A stretch of 64,000 bases of DNA, taken from the NCBI GenBank assembly GCA_965237595.1, contig CBDEFY010000006.1, forward strand, positions 744,001 to 808,000, read 5' to 3'. Below, one piece after another: positions 51,149 through 61,200 of the stretch. The position numbers were made by a program, and so were the translations under genes. The notes beneath the pieces were generated by a model. The model was not told the origin of the DNA. It did not search any database and worked only from the letters and a program-made list of their open reading frames with translations. The first letter of the stretch is position 1. Every line of letters begins with the position of its first letter. This stretch comes from UBA9611 sp965237595. GTDB lineage: Bacteria; Chloroflexota; Dehalococcoidia; Lucifugimonadales; UBA3495.

Positions 51149-52573
51149 TTAGGCCATGGGGCTATTGGTCACCGCCGGGTCCACCTTGCGTGAGATGAAC
51201 TTTCCGCTCCCGGCAGCGGCATTGAACTCCCGGTTATCCACCACCACGTTGCCACGGAGGATGGTGGTCGCCGGCCAGCCATCGGCCTCAAAGCCTTCCC
51301 AGACGCTGTAGTCGGAGATGTGGAAGTCGTCGATGGTCAATTTGCGCTTGAAGTTGGTGTCGATGAGAGCGATGTCGGCATCGCTGCCGGGGGCCAACAC
51401 ACCCTTGCGGGGGTAAAGGCCCATAATCTTGGCTGCATTGGCCGAAGTTACGTCCACGAACCGCTGCAGGGACATGCCCCGGCGGGAAACACCCTCGCTG
51501 TAGGTCACCCCCATGCGGGCTTCCGCTCCGTTATGGCCTCCGGTTACGTCCGATACCGTCCGGCCCGAGATCTTGGTCTCCCAGGACGTGCAGTATTCGT
51601 CGGTGGCCATGGTGCTCAGTCCATTGGCTACGATCCCGTCCCATAGAGACTGGCGGTCGTCCTCCGACTTCAGGGAAGGATAGGTGTGGTACTTCATGCC
51701 GTTCTCTTCCTTGTAATTTTCGGCGCTGAAGCAACAGTAGTTGTGCAGGGTTTCGCCGTAGACCGGCCTTCCGTTGGACCGCGCCTCCAAGATGGCCTGA
51801 ACTCCCTGAGTGGCGCTGACGTGGACGAAGTAGACCGGCGCGCCGGTCCATTCGGCGACCCGGAGGACCCGCCGGAAGGAAACGTCCTCGGACTCGGCGC
51901 TGTGCACTAAGTGCATGTTGTACCACTCAGTCCGCTCTTCCCGGGCCAACTTCTGGTACATGTGCTGCACCATATCGTCGTCTTCCGAGTGGACCAGCAG
52001 CATGGCGTTTAGCCGTTGAATCTCCTCCATCAGATCGTGGAGGTGGCCGGTCCCCACCATGCGCGGTTCGCCCGTGGTTGCGGGAGGCCGGATGTTGGTA
52101 GTGAATATCTTGACGGTCGGGAACCCGTCTTCCACCGCCTCATGAAGAGAGCCAAGAATCTCCGGCGAGATGGCGCCCAAGAGCATCAGGTGATGGGCAT
52201 AATCGGCGTAGGAATTGCCCTGCCAGACTTCAGTTCTCTCCAGAATCGCCTGGGGAATGTCGATGCCGGGGTACTGGATGGCGAAGTCCAATATCGTGGT
52301 GGTGCCGCCAATCAGTGCGGCGCGGCTCACCTGATCCGGAGGGGCCGTCTTGAGGTCGCCGTGACCCATTATGGGCGCAGAGATGTGGGCATGCGGTTCG
52401 ACGCCCCCGGGCACCACCACCATGCCGCTGGCGTCTATCACTCGGCCGGCCTCGTCGGGCAAAGCGCCCGGAGCGGCCACCGCCACAATCTTTTCACCCT
52501 GCACGGCAACGTCCCATTCACCGACGCCCATGGGAGTTACAACCTGTCCGCCTTTAATCACCAGGTCCAGCAT
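51149..52573 (-). CDS. dihydropyrimidinase/hydantoinase-like amidohydrolase
   Basis: The 474-residue enzyme belongs to the cyclic amidase branch of the amidohydrolases. Visible metal-site elements are PHAH near 60, the carboxylated lysine in PTVKIF near 147, histidines in LLVHSED and YFVHVSA, and the late aspartate in MATDEYCTSW. The first motif differs from the usual DxHxH by a proline before HAH. The ATG at 52573 has AGGAGGG six bases upstream and is preferred to the start 36 bases earlier. Hydrolysis of a cyclic imide or dihydropyrimidine is likely. Confidence 0.9.
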   Translation of the reverse strand: MLDLVIKGGQVVTPMGVGEWDVAVQGEKIVAVAAPGALPDEAGRVIDASGMVVVPGGVEPHAHISAPIMGHGDLKTAPPDQVSRAALIGGTTTILDFAIQYPGIDIPQAILERTEVWQGNSYADYAHHLMLLGAISPEILGSLHEAVEDGFPTVKIFTTNIRPPATTGEPRMVGTGHLHDLMEEIQRLNAMLLVHSEDDDMVQHMYQKLAREERTEWYNMHLVHSAESEDVSFRRVLRVAEWTGAPVYFVHVSATQGVQAILEARSNGRPVYGETLHNYCCFSAENYKEENGMKYHTYPSLKSEDDRQSLWDGIVANGLSTMATDEYCTSWETKISGRTVSDVTGGHNGAEARMGVTYSEGVSRRGMSLQRFVDVTSANAAKIMGLYPRKGVLAPGSDADIALIDTNFKRKLTIDDFHISDYSVWEGFEADGWPATTILRGNVVVDNREFNAAAGSGKFISRKVDPAVTNSPMA

Positions 52574-52697
52574 TTTGGGCCCTCCTAATAATCCGCCAGA
52601 TCGGGGCATTCCCGGATTTGATAACGGAGTTTAGCACATAGCCGGAGGCGTGGCACCAGTTGGGACGGCAAAGGATGAAACGCAGGATACGGGCTTG

Positions 52698-54059
52698 CTA
52701 GTCGTCGCCCACAGGGGAGGCGGCAGGTGTGGTCCGGGTTCCCTCGGGCAACTGGTCTTCCCAGTCCGGCAGCAGTTCTTTCTTGGTTGTTGGTAGCAGG
52801 ATGATGCTTACCACCCCGGCCAGACTCAGGGCTAAGGAGAGCGCCATTGTGGCATCGAAATTGCCGGTCCAGTCCCTCAGTTGTCCGCCGATCAGGGCTC
52901 CGGCGGCCATCCCGACGCCCGCGCCCATCATCTGATACCCATAGGTGGTGCCGATGGGAGCACTGCCGTAGTACTGGCGGTTGATTATGGGGAAGGCGCT
53001 CATCTCTCCGCCGAACCCGATGCCGAAGAGCACGGCGAATAGATAGAACTGCCAGGGGTCATGGGCGATGAATAGGAGCAGGATGGGCGCGGTCTGCAAG
53101 AAGAAACAGCCGGCCATCGCGCCCTTGCTCCCCATCCGGTCGGCAACGACGGGCACGGCGAACCGAGTTATCGTGCTGGCAACCGACATTGCCACAAAGG
53201 TCCCAGCCGCCACTCCGGCGGAGACCCCCTCGTCTTCGGCCATGGCGACAAGGTAAACCAGGACGATGGCATGGCCGGCACAGCCCCAGAAATGAATGCC
53301 AATCAGGTTCCAGAAGGCGCCCGTGCGCTGGGCCTGCTTGAGGAACACCTGAGTGCGGACCTTGGCAATGTCTCCGGTCTGCACTTCTCTTATGGGTTCG
53401 TCGTCCGGCGCGCCCAAGGGCCGCATACCAATCTCAGCCGGTTCATTGTAAAAGAACCGGACCATCATTAGAATTGCGACGCCGCCCACCAGTCCCGGGA
53501 TCCAGAACGCCGCCCGCAGGCCGTCAACGCCGCCGCCAAAGAGGTGGATGATTAGCAGCATGATGGGCACTGCGATCAAAGGCCCGATACCCTGGGACCC
53601 CTGCAGCAGCCCCATGCCGGTGCCCAGGTGTTTGCGGAACCAAAGTGTGACGGCAGCGGTGAGCGGGACCTGAAATATACCCATGGCCAGGCTGAGAATC
53701 ACGCCGAAGAATAGGTAGAACTGCCACAGCTCGCGCATCAGTCCGGTGAGCACCATGCCCACGACAAACAGGACCGCGCCCACTCTCATGGTCCAACGGA
53801 CGCCGTAACGGTCGCCCAGCCATCCGGCGGGAGGGCCGGCCATCCCCGATATGATCCACTGGATGGAGAACCCCAATCCGACGGCCCCGTAGCTCCAGCC
53901 AAAGGAATCGACCAGGCGTGGGATGAGGATGCTGGAAGAGGAGCGGAAGGAGGAACTGAACAAACGCATGACGGCGGCCACCGCGACGATGACCCAAGCG
54001 TAATGGACGGGCCGGCTGGCAATCACAAGGCTGCTGGGCTTCAGGCTAAAGTTCGCCAT
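52698..54059 (-). CDS. MFS transporter
   Basis: The 453-residue protein has about twelve membrane segments, a loop motif GWLGDRYGVRWTMR after segment 2 and a long cytoplasmic loop (about 215-245). It resembles the MFS protein at 22932-24344 in style, though not closely. Together with the adjacent hydrolase it may import a cyclic amide or an organic acid. AGGAG lies four bases before the ATG. A proline-rich, charged tail follows the last helix. Confidence 0.9.
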   Translation of the reverse strand: MANFSLKPSSLVIASRPVHYAWVIVAVAAVMRLFSSSFRSSSSILIPRLVDSFGWSYGAVGLGFSIQWIISGMAGPPAGWLGDRYGVRWTMRVGAVLFVVGMVLTGLMRELWQFYLFFGVILSLAMGIFQVPLTAAVTLWFRKHLGTGMGLLQGSQGIGPLIAVPIMLLIIHLFGGGVDGLRAAFWIPGLVGGVAILMMVRFFYNEPAEIGMRPLGAPDDEPIREVQTGDIAKVRTQVFLKQAQRTGAFWNLIGIHFWGCAGHAIVLVYLVAMAEDEGVSAGVAAGTFVAMSVASTITRFAVPVVADRMGSKGAMAGCFFLQTAPILLLFIAHDPWQFYLFAVLFGIGFGGEMSAFPIINRQYYGSAPIGTTYGYQMMGAGVGMAAGALIGGQLRDWTGNFDATMALSLALSLAGVVSIILLPTTKKELLPDWEDQLPEGTRTTPAASPVGDD

Positions 54060-54298
54060 TCACTCCTAATTTATGGCCGGTGCCTGCGTTTGTTGGGTCT
54101 TCGCCAAATTGGGGCGGCTGGCACGCCGGATTTACGCGGTCCACGTTCTATCGAGGTACGGTGCGATACTGGTATCAGGGAATTATGGCTTCTATGGATA
54201 ATAGCCTATTGGTCCACGAATTAGAAAGGGAATCTGGAAATTAAATAAGGGCTCCGGTACTTTCCGGCGGAAACCACCGAAAATCCAGGGCCCTTGTA

Positions 54299-54326
54299 TT
54301 GACAAATCACAGATACCTTGTATAAT
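54299..54326 (+). promoter_or_regulatory. strong promoter of rpoB-rpoC
   Basis: A consensus TTGACA (54299-54304) and TATAAT (54321-54326), 16 bp apart, predict a start near 54333 and a leader of about 140 bases. No riboswitch or L10-type leader is recognised, and rplJL genes are not adjacent. Confidence 0.85.
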
Positions 54327-54471
54327 TAAGGGTTACTGAGTATATGCCTCACGTGACGAATTCGTTCACCACACCTTTAGGCAGCTCTCCCCGGTGTTCC
54401 CTTTCGCTGCATACTTTATCCTTGCCAGACTTTCGGTCGCCCGCGTCCACTCACGTTAAGGAGAACGGTAA

Positions 54472-57400
54472 ATGGCTTTATCTCCTGCTCCCAAAGGGCA
54501 ACCCATGCAACTGCCCGACATCAAGACCTATGCCAAGATTCCCCAGGTCCTCGAAGTTCCCAATCTGATCCAAAGTCAGATCCAGTCTTGGGACTGGTTC
54601 CAGGCTGAGGGGTTAATCGAAGTATATCAGGAAATCTCTCCTATAGCCGACTATACCGGCAAGAAATATGAGCTGCATTTCCTGGAGCATTACTTCCGCG
54701 ACCCCAAGTACTCGCCTCAAGAAAGCAAGGAGCGGGAGATTACCTACTCCCAGCCTCTTTACGTAAAGACTCGCCTGGTGATGAAAGAGACCGGCGAGAT
54801 CAAGGAACAAGAAATCTTCATGGGCGACATCCCCATGATGACCGGCAACGGCACCTTCATCATTAATGGTGCCGAGCGCGTCGTGGTAAGCCAGTTGGTC
54901 CGCTCGCCGGGGATCTATTTCGTCCTAGAGCGGAATGCCGTCAGCAACCGCAACCTCTGCTCCGCAAAGCTAATTCCCTCGCGGGGTGCCTGGCTTGAGT
55001 TTGAGACCAGCTCCAAAGACATCATCTCGGTCAAGGTAGACCGGAAGCGAAAGGTTTCAGCGTCCACTTTCCTCCGCGCCCTGGGTGTGGCCGACGACGA
55101 TGAGATGCTGGCCATGTTCGCGGATATAGATACCGATGAGAACCACCGGTACATGCGGTCGACCTTGGATAAGGACCCTGTCCTTGAGCCCAAGGACTTG
55201 AACTTTAAGGAAGATGACCTCCATTCACTATGGGATTGGCTCCACGAGGACAAGGAGTACGACACCGACGCCGCACGGCGCATCGCCGCCGCCCAGATCG
55301 AGTTTTACCGCCGCCTGCGGCCGGGTGAACCGCCAAGCCTGGAGAACTCCCGGACCCTGATCCGAAACCTGTTCTTCGGACCTCGCCGGTATGACCTGGG
55401 CCGGGTGGGCCGCTACAAGCTGAACCGCCGCCTCGGCCAGGCTGGCAACAACGATCTGATGACGCTGGCCCTGGAGGACGTGGTCTCGGTCATCCGCACC
55501 ATGATCCGTATCAACCAAGGCGAGGGCCATCCCGACGACATCGACCACTTGGGCAACCGCCGCGTCAGGGCGGTGGGAGAACTGGTCCAGAACCAGGTCC
55601 GCGTCGGACTGCTCCGGATGGAGCGGATGGTCAAAGAGAAGATGACGATGGTGGACCCCGAAGCCGCCGCACCCCAGGGCCTGGTCAACATCCGACCTGT
55701 GGTCGCCTCGGTACGGGAGTTCTTCGGCGGATCCCAATTGTCCCAGTTTATGGACCAGACCAACCCGCTGGCCGAGTTGACCCACAAACGGCGGCTCTCG
55801 GCTCTCGGCCCCGGAGGTCTTTCCAGAGAGAGGGCCGGATTCGACGTGCGGGACGTCCACTTCTCCCACTACGGCCGGATCTGCCCCATCGAGACGCCTG
55901 AAGGTCCCAACATCGGACTGCTTAGTTCCCTGGCGTCCTACGCCAGGATCAACCCATACGGCTTCATCGAGTCTCCCTATAGGAAGGTGCTCAAATCCCT
56001 CCCTTATGACTCAGACGACCTTAAAGGACGGACCGTCACTGTGGCTGTGCTGGACAACGACGGCAAGACCATCATCGGCAAGGGCAGGGCTATTGGGGCC
56101 AACAAGATAAACGCTCTGAAACAGTTGCCCAAGGGCACGATGATTCCCGTCCGGCCCTTCGTAGCCACCGGGGAAGACGACGTTGTCTACCTATCGGCCG
56201 ACCAAGAAGAGGATTTCCGTGTCGCGCAGGCCAACGCCCAACTGGACCACCTGAACCAGTTTGTCCAAGACCGGGTTGAACTCCGGGTAGGAGAGAATTA
56301 CACCCAGGAATTGCCCGACCTGATTGATTACATGGACGTTTCGCCCATGCAAATCATGAGCGTGTCGGCGGCCCTGATTCCCTTCTTGGAGCATGACGAC
56401 GCCAACCGGGCCCTGATGGGGTCCAACATGCAGCGTCAGGCCGTGCCCTTGCTGCGGCCCCAGGCCCCCGTGGTCGGCACCGGCATCGAAAGCCGGGTGG
56501 CCCGGGACAGCGGACAATTGGTCACGTCGGCGGTCAACGGCGTGGTGACGTCAGTCACCGGGCAAACAATCATCGTAACCGATGAGGACGGCGAGGAACA
56601 TTCCCACCCCCTTATCAAGTTCTCCCGTACCAACCAAGGTACCTGCTTCGACCAGCGTCCCATAGCCACCAAGGGCGACGTGGTGGAGGTCGGCAGCGTC
56701 TTGGCCGACAGCTCTTCCACCGACCACGGCGAACTGGCCCTGGGCCAGAACGTGCTGGTGGCCTTCATGTCCTGGGAAGGATACAACTACGAAGACGCCA
56801 TCATCGTCAGCGAGCGCCTGTACCGCGACGATTACTTCACATCCATACACATCGAAAAGCATGAGATGGAGGCCCGGGAGACCAAGCTGGGTCCCGAGGA
56901 AATAACCCAGGACATCCCCAACGTGGGCGAGGCCAGCCTGCGCGACCTGGGCGACCGCGGCATCATCCGCGTCGGCGCCGACGTAGGCCCTGGAGACATC
57001 CTGGTGGGCAAGGTAACTCCCAAGGGCGAAACCGAACTGACCGCGGAGGAGAAGCTCCTACGCGCAATCTTCGGCGAGAAATCCCGCGACGTTAAGGACA
57101 CCTCCCTGCGGGTGCCCCACGGCGAACGGGGCAAGGTCATCGAAGTTAAGGTCTTGACCCGTGACAACCGCGACGACCTGCCGCCGGGCGTGAATGAGGC
57201 CGTTAGGGTCTGGATCGCACAAACACGGAAGATCTCGGTCGGAGACAAGATGGCCGGCCGACACGGCAACAAGGGTGTGGTCGCCAGGATCCTGCCAGAA
57301 GAAGACATGCCCTATCTGGCCGACGGTACGCCCGTGGACATCATCTTGAATCCCATCGGCGTCCCCTCCCGCATGAACCTGGGCCAGGTGCTGGAAACTC

Positions 57401-58248
57401 ACCTGGGATGGGCCGCCCGCGGCCTGAACTTCCGCGCCAACACCCCGGTGTTCGACGGCGCCGAGGACTCAGCCATCGAAGACGCCCTGGCCCGCGTGTG
57501 GTTCACCGAGCAAGCAGGGGCGTCCAACATCGGATCGGTCGACGGCTCGCCCGAGGTGGATTACCCTCTGGTCGACCGCTGGCTGGAGAAGAAGGGCTAC
57601 GACCCCAGGGAAATTTTCGACGAGACCAAGATAGGCGCGGCCCGAGGGGCCTGCCTGCGGATGTGGTTGACCGATGAAGCCGGAATTGACACCAAGGGAA
57701 TGACCCTCGAGGACATGTACCAGGCTGCCCTAAAAGTGCACCGGGAACGGCGCATCGCGCCGCCCACCTTCGGCAAATTTGAGCTCAACGACGGGCGGAC
57801 CGGAGAGAATTTCGACCAGTTGGTCACCGTGGGCAGCATCTATATCTTGAAGCTCATCCACCTAGTGGAAGACAAGATTCACGCGCGCTCAACCGGCCCC
57901 TACTCCATGATCACCCAGCAGCCTCTGGGCGGAAAAGCCCAGTTCGGCGGACAGCGCTTCGGAGAAATGGAAGTCTGGGCTCTGGAGGCCTACAGCGCGG
58001 CGTATAACCTGCAAGAAGTGCTAACGGTCAAGTCCGATGACGTGGCCGGACGCGTAAAGACTTATGAAGCGGTGGTCAAGGGTGAACCCATTGGCCAGCC
58101 GGGCGTGCCGGAATCGTTCAACGTCCTGCTCAAGGAACTCCAGAGCCTGGGTCTAGCTGTTGAGCTGTTGAACGAGGAACGCCGGCCTCCCATCACACAG
58201 GGCATTTCCGATGAAACCGATTTATTCCAGCCTCTGGAGACGATCTAA
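54472..58248 (+). CDS. rpoB: DNA-directed RNA polymerase beta subunit
   Basis: The 1,258-residue protein is a full-length beta subunit. It shows the rifampicin region (SQFMDQTNPLAELTHKRRLS), GLSRERAGFDVRDVHFSHYG, the catalytic-core pieces EGYNYEDAI and GRHGNKGVVARILPEEDMPY, and the clamp-connecting end EMEVWALEAYSAAYNLQE. The serine usually in the rifampicin loop is kept. AAGGAG is eight bases before the ATG. The stop TAA overlaps the rpoC ATG by one base (TAATG). Confidence 0.99.
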   Translation: MALSPAPKGQPMQLPDIKTYAKIPQVLEVPNLIQSQIQSWDWFQAEGLIEVYQEISPIADYTGKKYELHFLEHYFRDPKYSPQESKEREITYSQPLYVKTRLVMKETGEIKEQEIFMGDIPMMTGNGTFIINGAERVVVSQLVRSPGIYFVLERNAVSNRNLCSAKLIPSRGAWLEFETSSKDIISVKVDRKRKVSASTFLRALGVADDDEMLAMFADIDTDENHRYMRSTLDKDPVLEPKDLNFKEDDLHSLWDWLHEDKEYDTDAARRIAAAQIEFYRRLRPGEPPSLENSRTLIRNLFFGPRRYDLGRVGRYKLNRRLGQAGNNDLMTLALEDVVSVIRTMIRINQGEGHPDDIDHLGNRRVRAVGELVQNQVRVGLLRMERMVKEKMTMVDPEAAAPQGLVNIRPVVASVREFFGGSQLSQFMDQTNPLAELTHKRRLSALGPGGLSRERAGFDVRDVHFSHYGRICPIETPEGPNIGLLSSLASYARINPYGFIESPYRKVLKSLPYDSDDLKGRTVTVAVLDNDGKTIIGKGRAIGANKINALKQLPKGTMIPVRPFVATGEDDVVYLSADQEEDFRVAQANAQLDHLNQFVQDRVELRVGENYTQELPDLIDYMDVSPMQIMSVSAALIPFLEHDDANRALMGSNMQRQAVPLLRPQAPVVGTGIESRVARDSGQLVTSAVNGVVTSVTGQTIIVTDEDGEEHSHPLIKFSRTNQGTCFDQRPIATKGDVVEVGSVLADSSSTDHGELALGQNVLVAFMSWEGYNYEDAIIVSERLYRDDYFTSIHIEKHEMEARETKLGPEEITQDIPNVGEASLRDLGDRGIIRVGADVGPGDILVGKVTPKGETELTAEEKLLRAIFGEKSRDVKDTSLRVPHGERGKVIEVKVLTRDNRDDLPPGVNEAVRVWIAQTRKISVGDKMAGRHGNKGVVARILPEEDMPYLADGTPVDIILNPIGVPSRMNLGQVLETHLGWAARGLNFRANTPVFDGAEDSAIEDALARVWFTEQAGASNIGSVDGSPEVDYPLVDRWLEKKGYDPREIFDETKIGAARGACLRMWLTDEAGIDTKGMTLEDMYQAALKVHRERRIAPPTFGKFELNDGRTGENFDQLVTVGSIYILKLIHLVEDKIHARSTGPYSMITQQPLGGKAQFGGQRFGEMEVWALEAYSAAYNLQEVLTVKSDDVAGRVKTYEAVVKGEPIGQPGVPESFNVLLKELQSLGLAVELLNEERRPPITQGISDETDLFQPLETI

Positions 58249-61200
58249 TGGTCAGGATGGCAGACAGGGCGGAGACGCCGGGGACCAATTTCAACGCGAT
58301 TCGCATCTCCATCGCATCCCCTGAACAGATACTCAACTGGTCTCACGGCGAGGTCACCAAGCCAGAGACCATCAACTACCGCACCCTGCGTCCGGAGAAG
58401 GACGGCCTTTTCTGTGAAAGGCTGTTCGGACCCACCAAGGATTGGGAGTGCTTCTGTGGCAAGTACAAGCGCATCCGCTACCGCGGCGTTATCTGCGACC
58501 GCTGCGGCGTTGAGGTCACGCGCTCCAAGGTGCGCCGTGAACGCATGGGGCATATCCGCCTCGCCGCTCCCGTGGCCCATATATGGTTCAGCAAGACCAC
58601 GCCCAGTCGGCTGGGTTTGCTCCTGGACCTGTCTCCCAGGAACCTGGAAAGAGTGCTCTACTTCGCCCAGCACATCATTGTGTCTGTCGACGAAGACGGG
58701 CGCCTGGAAGCCGTTGAACTGGAGCAGGCCAAGTTCGATCTGGAACTGAAGAAGGCGCGCCGCCAGGCCGAAGCCCGGACCAACGTGTTGAACGCCCGCC
58801 TGAACGGCGGCGAAGTTCCGGCAGATGAACCGACCGAAGAAGAGTCCGTTGAAGACGAAGCTTCCGGCGACGAAGCCACCGCCCGAGAAACAGTTGAAGA
58901 GCCCGTCGCCGAAGTGGCTGAAGAAGAATCCGACGCCACCGAGGATGAAGACGAGGCTCACGTTGAGCTTGAAGAGCCCGAAGTGGAGATGGACCCAGTC
59001 GCAATTCAGGTGGAGATCGACGCCATCAACGACCTCTTGGCCACTGAAGAGGGCCAGTTGGAGGGGCAGCTCAAAGCCGCCATCGACGAGCTCGAAGACC
59101 TGCGGGTCCACAAGCTCATCGCCGAGTCCCGCTACCGGGAACTAAAAGAAGCTTACGGCGACGTGTTCGAAGCGGGCATGGGCGCCGAGGCCATCCTGGA
59201 TATCTTGAAGACCATCAACCTGGAGGCCCTCAGGGACCAACTGATTAATGAGATGCACTCCACCTCCGGCCAGCGTCGGAAGAAAGCCATCAAGCGTCTG
59301 CGCGTGGTGGAGTCCTTCCGCAAAAGCGGCAACCGGGTTGAGGATATGATTCTCTCGGTGCTGCCGGTATTGCCCCCCGAACTGCGCCCCATGGTGCAGT
59401 TGGACGGCGGCCGGTTCGCCACCAGCGACCTGAACGATCTCTACCGCCGGGTAATCAACCGCAACAACCGGCTGAAGAGGCTCATGTCTCTGGGCGCGCC
59501 CGAGATTATCATCCGCAACGAGAAGCGAATGCTGCAAGAGGCCGTCGACGCCCTAATCGACAACGGCCGCCGCGGCCGCCCTATCCAGGGCAGCCACAAC
59601 CACAAGCTAAAGTCGCTGTCCGACTTGCTGCGGGGCAAGCAGGGTCGTTTCCGCCAAAACCTGCTGGGTAAGCGGGTGGACTACAGCGGGCGTTCCGTCA
59701 TCGTGGTGGGACCGGAACTCAAGATGGACGAGTGCGGCCTACCCAAACGCATGGCTCTTGAGTTGTTCAAACCCTTCGTCATGCACCGCCTGGTGATTCT
59801 GGGCATAGCGCCCAACATCAAGAATGCCAAGCGGATGGTGGAGCGGGCCCGGGGCGAAGTTTGGGACATCCTCGAAGACGTAATCAAGGACCGTCCCGTG
59901 CTCTTGAACCGCGCTCCCACGTTGCACAGATTGGGCATCCAAGCATTCATGCCGGTGCTAATCGAGGGCAATGCCATCCAGATCCACCCGTTGGTCTGTT
60001 CCGCCTTCAACGCGGACTTCGACGGCGACCAGATGGCAGTCCACGTTCCCCTGTCACGGATGGCGGTGCTGGAGGCCAAAGAGGCCATGCTCAGCACCCA
60101 CAATATGCTGTCGCCCGCCTCGGGAGACCCACTGGTTGCGCCCACCCTGGACATGGTGATGGGCTGCTTCTATCTGACGGAGATCCGGGAGACCAGTACC
60201 GGCACCGGCAGCAAATTCAACGACTTTGACGAGGCCCGTATCGCCTTCGCGTCCGATCTCATCGACCTGCACGCTCCCATCCAGGTTCGGGAGATACACA
60301 ACTACGACGGCGAGTGGGTCGAAACCACTTTGGGCCGGATGATTTTCAATGAGATCCTGCCCGACCGCATCGGATTCCAGAATGTTTTGATGGACCGGGC
60401 GGCCCTCAAGGACCTGACCGCCAACCTGTACTTCACCCTCAGCAACGAGGAAACGGCCACGGTGTTGGACAGCATCAAGGACTTGGGATTCCACTACGCA
60501 ACCACGTCGGGAATCACCATCGCCATCAACGACATTCAGGTTTCCCCCAAGAAACTGGATATCTTGGAGGCAGCCGACGTATTGGTGAATGACTACGAAG
60601 ATCAGTTCTTGTCGGGACTCATCTCTGAGGATGAGCGCTACGCGAAAACCGTTGACGCCTGGACCACGGCCTCTGACCAGACCACCGCATTGGTGGAAGA
60701 GGAGTTGCCCAATTACGGCGGCATCGCGGTGATGGCCGTCTCGGGCGCCAAGGGTAACATTTCCCAGATCAAGCAGATGGCTGGGATGCGCGGTCTGATG
60801 AGCAACCCCAAGGGGCGGATCATTGACCTGCCCATCAGGTCCAGTTTCCGGGAGGGTCTGACGGCCCTGGAGTACTTCATCTCCACCCACGGGGCCCGCA
60901 AAGGACTGGCCGACACCGCTCTCAGGACCGCCGACAGCGGTTACCTGACCCGGCGGCTGATTGATATCGCCCAAGAAGTAATCATCCTGGAAGAGGACTG
61001 CGGTACCTTGGACTCCTATTGGGTTACCGCGCGCCCCGAAGATGAGACCGGCAAAACCCTGCCAGAGCGAATCACCGGGAGGCTGGCCGCCGCGCCGGTG
61101 GCCCACCCCGAGACCGGCGAGATTTTGCTGGAGCGCAATCAGGAGATTGACCTGGAGATTGGCCGGACCCTGGTCGAAGCCGGGATCAAGGAAGTGCCGG

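Noticed and set aside
60054..61106. 350-codon minus-strand frame inside rpoC
   Set aside because: Antisense of a conserved housekeeping gene; no signal or motif.
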